Under the pieces are notes generated by a model, which made no database searches, was not told the origin of the DNA, and worked only from the letters and a program-made list of their open reading frames with translations. A stretch of 64,000 nt of DNA from Plutella xylostella. Its lineage: Eukaryota; Arthropoda; Insecta; Lepidoptera; Plutellidae. Numbering within the stretch: position 1 is the first letter of the stretch; the number at the start of each line of letters is the position of its first letter. A program made the translations under genes and the position numbers. Location: the NCBI RefSeq assembly GCF_932276165.1, contig NC_063987.1:7998001-8062000 (forward strand). The letters are read 5' to 3'. This document shows, piece by piece, positions 45,666-55,636 of the stretch.

Positions 45666-46794
45666 TAGGGCGTGCAAAACCGGTTAACCGGTTAACCGGA
45701 AAACCGGTTAACCGGACAATATATCACGGTTTTTCATAACCGGTTTTGAGAGTTCAAAACCGGAAACCGAAAACCGGGTTTTCACCGATTTTGATCGTAT
45801 TTTTATATACTTTTTTACATACATTAGAAGTTGAACCCATAAACTCTAAAAATAAAAGAATTTGTATATCGGTTGGCACACTGATGGACACTAGATTAAT
45901 GGTGAAACTCATAAAAAAGCACTAAAATATTGTATGGAAATTGAGTGACGATTTTCTGGTGCACATGCCGGCACTCTGCCTAGGCGCAGTAAAGCAAACA
46001 CGACGTCAGTGACCGATGTGTGCGTGTGAGTTCACATTTTTTGCTGTATGAAAACTTATTGCTGTGTGAAAAAAAGGTACTCTGGGTGCACATAATTATA
46101 ACGTTGAAATGTGGCCCAATAAAGCACAACAAGGTGGTCTTCATACAAACTCTAGGTAAAACAGGACTGCATTGACCGTTGTTGAAAATATAATTAGGCC
46201 AAGTGCGGGGACTGCATTCGACGTTATGGACTTTTTTCATGATGTGTTGAGGACGTCAAATCAAATGCAGTCGTGTCCATCAATGAGTTAGGCTTTCTTT
46301 CGTTGCGTTGATATGAACAAATCTGTAATACATCAAAAAAACATTCATCATCTTACTGCTACTATAGAGTGGTCGTAAGAATCAGACGATAAATGTTTTT
46401 TTTTTCAAAATCTGCCTGTATGTTTAAAATATACAATTATTGATGATAACAGAACGATATAAAAACACCATTAAGGTGCCACACACTTTTTTTTAAATGT
46501 GATAACAGTAAGTATACTATGATAATTCTTATTTAACTTTTTTTCCTGTTCACTAAATTATTAATTTTTCATATGGTTGATTAAAAATAGGTAAGTATAT
46601 CATAAAAAATGTTTTATTCGTATGTTTTGTGGATATCTCTATCTAAGAATATGGGTTCCTTGTTTAATTAGTACTGTATGACAAAAAATATTTAAGTAAT
46701 ATCAAAACCGGTGAAAAACCGGTTACCCGGTTTTGAGGCTGAAAACCGAAAATTCAAAACCGGTTTTGAAAACCTTCCGGTTTTGCACGCCCTA
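45666..46794. mobile_element. hAT-like non-autonomous element inside the gypsy 3' LTR
   Basis: Perfect 18-bp inverted ends TAGGGCGTGCAAAACCGG are flanked by the 8-bp duplication TTTATTAC (45658-45665 and 46795-46802). The intact LTR at the other end of the gypsy element shows the uninterrupted sequence. Many AACCGG/GGTTTT motifs crowd the terminal 130 bp on both sides and may be transposase binding sites. The interior has no transposase frame, so it needs a helper. Confidence 0.92.
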
Positions 46795-46967
46795 TTTATT
46801 ACTAATCTATATCTACCTACATTACATACACTACAATCCTCTCCACTTAAATAACAGTATACTCTTAACAAACTTACTTAATTAAATTTAATCATATACT
46901 TAAGTGATCACTAAACTTAACTATTATACTTACTTACTACTTGTTATACATATATAATACTAAACCA

Positions 46968-48476
46968 TTATTTATATACAGGATTCTGATTACGAGTACT
47001 TCGTATAGGTTTCGCGGTAGGCGGAGACTGTGGTAGATTCACTGTTGTACTAGGCGTAGGCGATTTTGTAACCGTGTGATCCGTGTTATCAATGCTATCA
47101 CTTAGCGAAGGACTATAGTCGCAGGCACCGCTCACCCTCGGCCCTGAATCACGACGCCGAACCGGATCGCAAGGCGGAGGTGCAACACTTAAGGACGACC
47201 TCTGCCTTAGTTGGTCAATATGTCTATGTGTCTCAGAACCATCTTCCCTACGGACAGTATAGTCAGTAGTGCCTAACCTCTCTGACACTTCCCCCGCAAC
47301 CCACTTTTTACCCGGTTGGTATTGCCTACACCATACTGTATCGCCTGCCTTTAGCTCCCTGACACTACCCCCTGCACCCTCGACCTGACTACGCTGAGCT
47401 CTCAACACCTTTTTTTCCCTATCTGGCTTTATTACATCAAGTCTAGTTCTCAACGAACGCCCCATTAAAATTTGCGCTGGGCTATCCCCCGTTGTGCAAT
47501 GCTCGGTGTTACGATAATGTAGTAAAAACTTCTGTAATGCCATTGATACATTCGAATTTTCCAATTTCGCCTTTTTTATAACTTTCTTAAGCGTTTTAAC
47601 CGCATTCTCGGCAGCCCCGTTTGAAGCGGGATGATAAGGTGCGGAAAATATGTGGTCTATCCCGTTTGACCTTGTGAATAATTCGAACTCAGTGCTCGAG
47701 AATGGCGGGCCGTTATCGGAAATGATTTGTTTACACAACCCAAATTGCGCAAAAAGTTGACTTAACTTCTCAATGGCGTGCGTCGCGCCAGTGCTAGGCA
47801 CCGCAAAGATTTCCATCCATTTAGAGGTAGCATCGACTACCACTAAGTACAACTGATTGAATATTGGACCCATGTAATCAACATGGAGCCTGGTCCACGG
47901 CCGGCCGTGCCAAGGCCACGGGCTCGGCTGGTGCGCGCGCGGCGCGTCGCTCTCGGCCGCGCACACCGCGCAGGCGCGACACGTCGCCTCGACACCTTCA
48001 TCCACCCCCGGCCACCATACATAACTACGCGCTATACTTTTGGTTTTAACGATTCCCATATGTGGCTCGTGTAACTCTGCTAACACTTTTTTTTTACAGC
48101 TTTCAGGGACGACCACTCTGTGGCCCCACATAATGCAACCCATTTCTACATAAAGTTCGTTCCTGCGATTGAAATAAGGTTTCACGCTTTGAATTTCAAT
48201 CTCCTGCGGCCAGCCGTCGTTTATAAAACTAACGACTCTGCTCAAAATTGGGTCCCTGGCCGTCTCCCTTTTAATCAATGAAGCATCTAATAATAATGCG
48301 TCTTGTACTTGATGTAAGTAGGTTTGCTCGGGTATCTGATTGTTAGGATATTCTTTAACCTTTAATGGTAATCGCGAAAAACCGTCTGCTATATTTTCTT
48401 TCGTTGTGACATACTCAATGTCATAGCTATAAGCCGAAAGTATGACCGCCCACCTTTGTAATCTACTCGCGGCCAT
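46968..48476 (-). CDS. Gypsy pol, RNase H end and integrase (502 codons)
   Basis: Continues the pol polyprotein after the frameshift. It starts within the RNase H/tether region (SYDIEYVTTKENIADGFSRL). The integrase zinc region follows (LHEPHMGIVKTKSIARSY, CRACAVCA), then the catalytic motifs LHVDYMGP, SDNGPPFSS and NGAAENAV, and a C-terminal chromatin-like basic tail. The true product is the gag-pol fusion from 51039, so the methionine at 48476 is not a real start. The sequence style resembles the Mag-type lineage, an inference. Confidence 0.88.
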   Translation of the reverse strand: MAASRLQRWAVILSAYSYDIEYVTTKENIADGFSRLPLKVKEYPNNQIPEQTYLHQVQDALLLDASLIKRETARDPILSRVVSFINDGWPQEIEIQSVKPYFNRRNELYVEMGCIMWGHRVVVPESCKKKVLAELHEPHMGIVKTKSIARSYVWWPGVDEGVEATCRACAVCAAESDAPRAHQPSPWPWHGRPWTRLHVDYMGPIFNQLYLVVVDATSKWMEIFAVPSTGATHAIEKLSQLFAQFGLCKQIISDNGPPFSSTEFELFTRSNGIDHIFSAPYHPASNGAAENAVKTLKKVIKKAKLENSNVSMALQKFLLHYRNTEHCTTGDSPAQILMGRSLRTRLDVIKPDREKKVLRAQRSQVEGAGGSVRELKAGDTVWCRQYQPGKKWVAGEVSERLGTTDYTVRREDGSETHRHIDQLRQRSSLSVAPPPCDPVRRRDSGPRVSGACDYSPSLSDSIDNTDHTVTKSPTPSTTVNLPQSPPTAKPIRSTRNQNPVYK

Positions 48477-48573
48477 AGGTGGTACGCCGGATTTTGATCC
48501 AAAAATACTAACTAATGGTTTGTGATCCGTTCTAAGTAAAAACTTTCTACCGTACAGATATTGGTGAAACTTT

Positions 48574-51039
48574 TTAAGGCTGACTATAATCGCTAAAGCT
48601 TCCCGCTGTATCTGAGCGTAATTTTTTTTCCGCGTCGCTAAGCGTCCTAGACATGTACGCGACGGGGCGCTCCCCGCGCGCGCCCGGCTGCGTGAGCACT
48701 CCGCCTACCCCCTGCCCGCTTGCGTCGCACGTTAAGATTAACGGTTTATCCTCATCGTAGTGTGCTAATACCTCCGAGCTAGCTAGGACCCTTTTAATTG
48801 TATCAAAAGCCTCCTTGCACCTAGTACTCCATACCCAACTAACATCTTTTTTTAATAATTCATACAATGGTGCTAATATCTGACTCATATTTTTGATAAA
48901 TTTGCCATAAAAATTAACCAGACCCAAGAATGACCTTAATTCGGCTACGTTTTCTGGTGGCGCCATCTCCACCATTGCTTTAACCTTCTCCGGATCGGTT
49001 TTGATACCGTCTTTTGATATTATATATCCGAGGTATTTCACCTCGTCCACCATAAACTCGCATTTATTTTTCTTCAATTTTAACCCATTTTCTGACAATC
49101 TACGCAGGACCTCCTCTAACGATTTTAGATGTTCCTCAATATTCCTACCTCCTACGATGACGTCATCGATGAAAACCCCCGTGAAAGGAATGCCTTTTAG
49201 CAAATTTGAAAGGGTCCGCTGAAATATCCCCGAACTGGATGATAGGCCATACACGAGCCGTTTGTACCTATAGAGACCTCTATGTGTGTTTACTACCGTA
49301 TATTTTGCTGACTCATCGAGTTCCAGCTGATTGTACGCTTGGGATAAATCGCATTTACTGAATATAACCGACTTATTCAAGGTCATTAATAAGTCATCGA
49401 ACCTAGGCAACGGGTATCTATCGACCAACAAGGCAGGGTTAAGCGTGATTTTATAATCCGCGCATATTCTAAGTCCACCGTCCGCCTTACTCACCGGCAC
49501 CAGCGGCGTGGCCCAGTCCGAGCAGTCCACCGGCTCGATGACGCCGTCCCGCAGCATGGCGTCGAGCTCGGCGTCCACGCGCTCCTTGAGCGCGAAAGGC
49601 AGCGGGCGCGCGCGGCAGAACACCGGCACCGCGTCCTCCCGCACCCGCAGCCTCACCTTCCCGCCAGTGAATCTACCCAGTCCGCCGCTGAATAGCTCCT
49701 TATGTCTGGAAAGTAACATGTTCAATTCTTTACCATCTGCCAATTGATTACATTGTTCAACCATATCTGTGCTTGTTAACAAAGGCACCTTCAACTCAGT
49801 TAACCAATGCCTGCCCAATAGCGATGTAGTACCACCTTCAATTACAAAGAGCTCTAATTGTTTTGTTATGTTGCCCCATTTAACATTAGGCTTAATTAAA
49901 CCTAAGGGACGTACTCTGCTACCATCATAGAATTTTAAAACTAAATTATAGCTTTCCAACTGCCTATTACTAAACAAGGAATCATATGTTTCCTTACTGA
50001 TACAACTTATGGCCGATCCTGTATCTAATTCCATACGTAATCTATGGCCATCTACATTTATGGGTAAACTCACCGGCTTGTAGCCACTCAAGCAGAGTTG
50101 GTTTAACTCCTCTTCACATTCTGCTGAGTCATCCTCTTCCTGGGCGGGTACTCCTTCATCTAGATGATGCAGAGATTTGCTCTGTTTGTATCCTCTGTTT
50201 CCCGCCCATCTGTGTCCGGCGCGCTCCGCCCACGCGGGGCATACACGCCGTAGGTGGCCTTCTTTACCGCATTTACTGCAGATTGCCCTTCTGAATCGAC
50301 AGTCTTTTATCCCGTGGCTGCGTGCGCCGCACGCCTCACACTGAGCTGATTGATCAGCACTTCGAGCCGTGTCCGGCGAAGCCCATCTCCGCGCCCCACT
50401 AGGCCCGCGGCCGTAGGAGCCCTGCGCCGCCGAGCCGGATGGCCCGCGCGCCCGCGATGACGTCAGCGCATGTACCGCGCTGTTGCTATGGGCTGAGGCG
50501 CCGCCGCCCCCTGCACCCATGACCTCCACCGACGCCGCATCGCGCTCCGCCGCCTCCAGTGAACACGCAATCTTAACAGCTTGGCTGAAACTCAGACTGT
50601 CCTCCGCAAAAAGTCGTTGTCTAATTACGTCACTTTTTAAACCACATACTAACTGGTCCCGTAAATTGTCCTCTAAGTTAGCACCGAAATCACACTCACT
50701 TGATAACTTTTTAAGCTCCGTGTAATAATCTTTAACACTTTCGCCGCACGATTGCCTCCTTTGTCTGAACCGGTAACGCTCCGCCATTATGGAAACCTTT
50801 GGTTGCAGGTGATCTTTCAACGTGGAAACAATTACATTGTATTTTGTTGATGATGGCTTCCCTGGGCTTAATAAATCGCTCAATAGCGCGTACGCCGTAT
50901 CACCAATGACCGTGATAAGCATAGGCACTCGATCCTTTTCTTCAATTTTGTTGATTTGGAAATACATTTCCAATCGCTCCACGTACCTCGCCCAGTTGCC
51001 ACTCGCGACATCAAACTCGCCGATTCTCCCCACCGACAT
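48574..51039 (-). CDS. Gypsy gag-protease-reverse transcriptase (821 codons)
   Basis: Gag fills about residues 1-225, then two zinc knuckles (CEACGARSHGIKDC, CSKCGKEGHLRRVC). The aspartic protease motif is MELDTGSAISC near 340. Reverse transcriptase follows at about 490-690 (ICADYKITLN, FSKCDLSQAYNQL, YGLSSSSGIFQR, FTGVFIDDVIVGG), then the start of RNase H (LTCDASGQGVGGVL). Near 48620-48628 a run of A (T on the + strand) appears one base too long. That shifts the frame after SDAEKK and ends the ORF 20 codons later; the missing residues are encoded in the next frame. It may be a real mutation, a programmed shift or a sequencing error. Confidence 0.9.
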   Translation of the reverse strand: MSVGRIGEFDVASGNWARYVERLEMYFQINKIEEKDRVPMLITVIGDTAYALLSDLLSPGKPSSTKYNVIVSTLKDHLQPKVSIMAERYRFRQRRQSCGESVKDYYTELKKLSSECDFGANLEDNLRDQLVCGLKSDVIRQRLFAEDSLSFSQAVKIACSLEAAERDAASVEVMGAGGGGASAHSNSAVHALTSSRARGPSGSAAQGSYGRGPSGARRWASPDTARSADQSAQCEACGARSHGIKDCRFRRAICSKCGKEGHLRRVCPAWAERAGHRWAGNRGYKQSKSLHHLDEGVPAQEEDDSAECEEELNQLCLSGYKPVSLPINVDGHRLRMELDTGSAISCISKETYDSLFSNRQLESYNLVLKFYDGSRVRPLGLIKPNVKWGNITKQLELFVIEGGTTSLLGRHWLTELKVPLLTSTDMVEQCNQLADGKELNMLLSRHKELFSGGLGRFTGGKVRLRVREDAVPVFCRARPLPFALKERVDAELDAMLRDGVIEPVDCSDWATPLVPVSKADGGLRICADYKITLNPALLVDRYPLPRFDDLLMTLNKSVIFSKCDLSQAYNQLELDESAKYTVVNTHRGLYRYKRLVYGLSSSSGIFQRTLSNLLKGIPFTGVFIDDVIVGGRNIEEHLKSLEEVLRRLSENGLKLKKNKCEFMVDEVKYLGYIISKDGIKTDPEKVKAMVEMAPPENVAELRSFLGLVNFYGKFIKNMSQILAPLYELLKKDVSWVWSTRCKEAFDTIKRVLASSEVLAHYDEDKPLILTCDASGQGVGGVLTQPGARGERPVAYMSRTLSDAEKKLRSDTAGSFSDYSQP

Positions 51040-51260
51040 TGTTGTGACTCGATGCCCAGCTGATTCGTAAATAATTCTAATTACTTATACTGAAATGCTT
51101 CCGCGATATCGTTGAAAATCCTCGTTAGCCAATGAAGTAAATTAAACAACGTCTTATGTACATTACGGTTTATTCCAGAATGAATCATATATGGCCCCTA
51201 CCCACACAAGCTCCTTTATTACTAATCTATATCTACCTACATTACATACACTACAGTAAT

Positions 51261-51720
51261 AATAATAATAATAATAATAAAAACGTTTATTCCGTGCCAT
51301 CGCACACACACAGAAAAAAAAAGAAAACATAATGAAAAACAGTAATAAATGAACACAAAGACATTATGACTAAACAAAAGAAATAAATTAGAGGATATGT
51401 GTGCGTTGTCTGGCACCGAAACGGACGGCGGCTCAGCTAAGGCGGTAGAAGATAATATATTACCTACTACCGCGCTGATTTTCAGCCGCTTCCCTTTATG
51501 ATGCCACTGACGTAGTATTGTATATTTATGTATAAATAGGTAGTTATGGCAAGTGCACGGCCGGCAGCTGTGAACCAAGGTCACCCGGGGTACTTCACAC
51601 GCATAAGCGGTTCGTGTTTTCAGCGGCCCCGAGTGCCTCACGCGGCTGTAAAAGGCTTTCAGTGCCTACGCTGCCGCCGTGCTGCGCCCACACTGTGCCA
51701 TAAACTGTAAATAAATATAT
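51261..51720 (-). repeat. Probable non-LTR retrotransposon 3' fragment with ATT repeats
   Basis: An AAT/ATT microsatellite (51256-51282) is followed by sequence whose - strand is G+C-rich in part and ends in the repeat, like LINE 3' ends. No coding motif is left. The gypsy element inserted at the edge of the microsatellite. Confidence 0.35.
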
Positions 51721-52082
51721 GATTGTGATTTAAAACGTAGTTAGAAATATCATGTAGTGAATCTGTAGGCGAGTGGTATATTTTTGTGTAATGAATAATT
51801 CAATTTTACGATGGATATTGGGAATGAAGTCATAGACTAAAGGTATGTAATTACTAAATAAATTCGTTACTTACATACATGGCATTGTGGTTTTACTTTG
51901 TTACCTTGATTTTATGTTTCTTTCAGAAGGTATTCATATTGAAGGTAGCTGTGAACATTAGCTGTGTTGCAAAAAATGGGATGATTTTGGAGATAAGAAA
52001 ATATGTACAATAATGGAAGATTATATTATGCCGCGGGAGTCCATTTGTGTGTTGCGAAGAAAACTAGTGTAAGTACCTACCA
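51721..52082. other. Interval without recognisable feature
   Basis: AT-rich. No gene or repeat I can name. Confidence 0.4.
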
Positions 52083-54500
52083 GTATTATTTATTTATTTA
52101 TTTATTTATTTTTTTACTGCCCAATTCAAATAGTCACTTGAACTAACGCCTCCTATAATAATATTGGGTTTAGTTAAAATGTGTGTTAAAGTAGTTATAA
52201 TAATCACTAGAGCAATGTCATAGAAAACCTGCAAACTTCTCCATAACTACGACTACTATACCCGTAGATGGGTCGACTGTTGTTTTGTTAGCAGAATTGT
52301 TTTTAACTTAGACTTAAACGATTTTACGGTTTTCAGGTCGCGCAATCCAGGATCCAATTTATTCCAACAGTGTGTGGAGTTAAAGGAGAAGCTTCCCGCA
52401 AACGATGCTGATTTATGCTGAGGGGTTAGAAGCAGATAGGAGGATGCCCTGGTTCGGTGAGAGTTGAGGTCACGTGACCACCGTAGTTTATTAAACAGAT
52501 ATTCGGGCAGCCGTTTCTGTATAATCCCAAATAGAAGGAAGGCAAAGTGAAGGTGCCGACGGCTTGCCAATTTCAATAACTTTGATCTTATGAGGTACGG
52601 AGTAACGTGACTACGAGCAGGGATGGTGTAGCAGTATCGGGCACAAGCGTTTTGCACTCGCTGTAAAAGACGCTGTGTTTTACCATAGATGCAAGGACCG
52701 TATACTGTGTCAGCATAATTTAATTTAGATAAAACTAAACTTTCACATAACTGCTCACGAATCTCAGTTTTTATGTAGGGTCTTATACGATAAAGAATTT
52801 TTAATCTATAAAAGCAGTTTGACACTAAATTTAAAACATGTTTCTCGAAGCGCAGGTTAGAGTCAAAGTAAATGCCGAGGTTTTTAGCTTCACTTACCAT
52901 TTGGATTGACTCGCCAGCTACCTTTATATCGGGGTTATTGGCTTTTATTTTTGAAACTTGTTGTTTTGATCCTATTATAAGAAACTGTGATTTGGTGGGA
53001 TTCAGTAAGAGCGAATTACTTTTAGACCATGCTACTATTTGGTTTAAATCCTCATTTATTAATGTTACTGTATCTGTAGTGCCATCTGGGACACATGATA
53101 GGTATATCTGTAGGTCGTCTGCATAGATATGATATTTACAGTTTTTTATGCAGTCTACTATATCACAGGCGTACAGAATAAATAGAATAGGTCCAAGTAT
53201 AGACCCTTGTGGGACTCCTCTGGTCACTTGACTAGCTGAGGAAATTTTCGTTTCGCCATTAATATTGGTAAGTTTTACAATTTGTGATCGTTGGCTAAGA
53301 TAGCTATAGAACCACCTTACTGTATCGGCTTCAAATCCATAGTAGGTCAGTTTGGCCAGTAGGCGAGGGACGCTAATAGTATCGAAGGCACGCGAGAAGT
53401 CTAATAGCGTTAAAATAGTGCCCTGACCTTTATCTTGCGAACAGAGTATATCATCGACTACATCGAGGAGAGCCGTTGTTGTACTGCGAAACTTCCTAAA
53501 CCCGGACTGGACAGTAGGGAGAATGTTATTGCATTCAATATATTGGCTCATCTGATCGCATACAACTTTTTCTAATATTTTAGACAGGCAAGCTAGTATA
53601 CTTATCGGCCTTAATTCATTAACAGTAGAGGGACACGATGTCTTAGGTATAGGTTTTATGATGGCAGTTTTCCATAGTTGCGGGAATGTATAGTTCATTA
53701 GTGAGTAATTTATAATATACGTTATGACGTCCAGCGTTCGCGGAAGAGTGAGGCAAAGCATTTTAAGAGATATACGATCGATGCCTTGTGCGTTAGATTT
53801 TAATATATTAATGAATTTTTGTACTGTTTTGCTATCTACAGGTTTAATTTGGAATTTGGAATCACCAAATCTGTTACTTTCAAAATATGCTAAGTCAGCA
53901 AAATTTAGTTCCTCCTTCGAAGGCAAATTTAAAAAGTGTGTATTTATGGCGTCCGGATCATTAAATTGTGGTGGTAGGTCAGTCGACTTATGACTTCGCA
54001 GTACTGTTTTTTTTAAATTTTTCCACAGTGTCGCCGAGTTTTTACTATTATTATTAATGTAAAACTCATAGTAGGCGCGTTTTTCCTTGTCTAATGTAGA
54101 AATAACCAATTTTTTTAAGTCAAGGTAGTAATTTTTATTAACTTCAGACCTAGTTAATTTATATTTTTTGAAGGCTTCGTTTCGCAAATACATCATATAT
54201 TTTATATTCTCGGTGATCCACGGGTATCCGGGATCCCTGATACATATATTTTTTTCTGGCGCATGAAGATCAAATAATTGTAGAATCAAGTTATTGAAAG
54301 CGTCCACCATACTATTTATGTCATCACATTGCATTATACTTTCCCAATTTAAGTTATTTAGGTCATTGTTGAAGTAGTTCCAAAGTATATCGCTTAGCGG
54401 TCGAATGGTCATAAATTTAGGAGTGAACTTTGGTTTCTTTATGTTTAACGTTGCTGTGATAAATGCATGTCTACCTAGTGCCGGTATATAATCTACGTTA
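52083..54500 (-). mobile_element. 5'-truncated LINE (Jockey/CR1-like) with TAAA tail
   Basis: On the - strand the element ends in a (TAAA)n tail at about 52083-52112 and contains an open reverse transcriptase frame (54412-52256). Upstream only the last residues of the endonuclease are left (LGRHAFITATLNIKKPK). A 99-bp-arm inverted-repeat element abuts the truncated 5' end at 54501. Confidence 0.75.
52256..54412 (-). CDS. LINE reverse transcriptase (718 codons, endonuclease missing)
   Basis: RT motifs in order: PIPKTSCPSTVNELRPISIL near residue 255, LLDFSRAFDTI near 340, VTRGVPQGSILGPILF near 400, YHIYADDLQIYL near 430, and LGIYFDSNLRF near 510. The C-terminal thumb-like part ends LNSHRTRASSYLLLTPQHKS and a basic tail. 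No RNase H. The frame continues upstream of the chosen methionine into the end of an APE domain, so this is a truncated ORF2, unlikely to be mobile on its own. Confidence 0.88.
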   Translation of the reverse strand: MTIRPLSDILWNYFNNDLNNLNWESIMQCDDINSMVDAFNNLILQLFDLHAPEKNICIRDPGYPWITENIKYMMYLRNEAFKKYKLTRSEVNKNYYLDLKKLVISTLDKEKRAYYEFYINNNSKNSATLWKNLKKTVLRSHKSTDLPPQFNDPDAINTHFLNLPSKEELNFADLAYFESNRFGDSKFQIKPVDSKTVQKFINILKSNAQGIDRISLKMLCLTLPRTLDVITYIINYSLMNYTFPQLWKTAIIKPIPKTSCPSTVNELRPISILACLSKILEKVVCDQMSQYIECNNILPTVQSGFRKFRSTTTALLDVVDDILCSQDKGQGTILTLLDFSRAFDTISVPRLLAKLTYYGFEADTVRWFYSYLSQRSQIVKLTNINGETKISSASQVTRGVPQGSILGPILFILYACDIVDCIKNCKYHIYADDLQIYLSCVPDGTTDTVTLINEDLNQIVAWSKSNSLLLNPTKSQFLIIGSKQQVSKIKANNPDIKVAGESIQMVSEAKNLGIYFDSNLRFEKHVLNLVSNCFYRLKILYRIRPYIKTEIREQLCESLVLSKLNYADTVYGPCIYGKTQRLLQRVQNACARYCYTIPARSHVTPYLIRSKLLKLASRRHLHFAFLLFGIIQKRLPEYLFNKLRWSRDLNSHRTRASSYLLLTPQHKSASFAGSFSFNSTHCWNKLDPGLRDLKTVKSFKSKLKTILLTKQQSTHLRV

Positions 54501-54983
54501 AGTAGACCTGATCCTTTCAGGAGGTGATAGAGGAAGGCATTTCTAGTCGATTATACCCTATAATGCATTATCCGAAACTTAACCATTTCAAAGATATTTC
54601 TCTGATTGTTTTGATCATATCTTGGTGATACCTAAATCGATTTGATATTGAAATATCGTTCTTATTTGTTTTTAGGTTGTGAATATTTTTTAAAAATGTT
54701 TATCTATTTTGAGGTATTGTGTCTAATTTAAGTCGAATAATGCACATTTGATTAGTTTAATTAGTTTATTAAGATGTTACTAATGCTAAACAAACAAAAA
54801 AAGTATTGAAATATGGCTACTTTTTTTTATTTTCGGTTTTAAACATGAAATTTTGGCATAAATTTAAAAAAATCTTTAAATATTAAATATCTTTGAAATG
54901 GTTAAGTTTCGGATAATGCATTATAGGGTATAATCGACTAGAAATGCCTTCCTCTATCACCTCCTGAAAGGATCAGGTCTACT
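54501..54983. mobile_element. Inverted-repeat element with perfect 99-bp arms
   Basis: 54501-54599 is the exact reverse complement of 54885-54983 as far as I can read it; the centre is 285 bp. Ends start AGTAGACCTGATCCTTTCAG. No coding frame. Flanking sequences do not show an obvious target duplication. It lies directly at the truncated 5' end of the LINE. Confidence 0.9.
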
Positions 54984-55636
54984 TGCAAATAACCCTGTAT
55001 TTACATTTCATTTATTGATGTGTTTCATTTCATATTTTTAATTCCATGAGTGCTCTTTATTACGCATTTTCTCGTTAAATAATTATGTTTTGAGCTAACA
55101 TTTTCTTCCAATTCCAATTCATGTATTTTTCTTTTTTGTTCCATTTCAGTCAATAATGACAGCTTTTGCAACTATCGGTCTAATTTCTCATAGGTGAGCT
55201 CTTTGAACCTTAAGTTCAAATCTGGGGGCACGGCAGCCCCACCAAGTCGAGCAAAAAAGCGGCACGGCCGTACCGTCCTTTTCTCGAAGCAATTCAGGCC
55301 ATTTTCGACCCCCTGTAACTTCGTTGTGGATAAAACTAGAAGACTGAATTTTCACTAACCATGCAGGCATTGTAAAGACACGGTATATTTCAAATTTCAT
55401 TAGATTTGAACCAGTAGTTTAAGAATTATAACGGGTCAAAGTTTCTTAATTTTGTCACTGACTCACTCACTCACCGATCATAAAAATTCTAAGGCACTTC
55501 TAGCAGACCTAGAAGCTTCAAATTTGGAATATAAGTAGTGTTTGGTGTATGAAACAAGGGAAATCTAAAATATTTGGGGGCACGGCAGTGCCCCCACCAA
55601 CTCGAGTAAAATTTTTCAATTTTGGTCCAGTTTTAT
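54984..55636. repeat. Repeat-derived interval with two GGCACGGCAG...CCCC motifs
   Basis: GGGGGCACGGCAGCCCCACC near 55224 and GGGGGCACGGCAGTGCCCCC near 55565 recur, each followed by A-rich sequence after a CGAG (AAGTCGAGCAAA; AACTCGAGTAAA). A third copy is at about 57356, beyond the next LINE. The second can fold into an 8-bp G+C hairpin. Source family not recognised. Confidence 0.5.

Larger units (their letters stand above)
45576..51255 (-). mobile_element. Ty3/gypsy LTR retrotransposon, complete, young, with nested hAT element
   Basis: LTRs of 123 bp lie at 51133-51255 (5' LTR, - strand) and at 45576-46835 (3' LTR, interrupted by a hAT-like element). By eye they are identical. They begin TGTAGTGTATG and end TTTACTTCA. 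Five-bp target duplications GTAAT flank the element (45571-45575 and 51256-51260). A purine run (AAGTGGAGAGGAT) precedes the 3' LTR, and the primer-binding region (TTGGCTAACGAGG) follows the 5' LTR. Gag-pol is split only by a one-base frameshift. Identical LTRs indicate very recent insertion. Confidence 0.93.

Noticed and set aside
47864..50725. G+C-rich + strand frames across 47.9-50.7 kb
   Set aside because: Antisense of the gypsy gag-pol, explained by its codon use.
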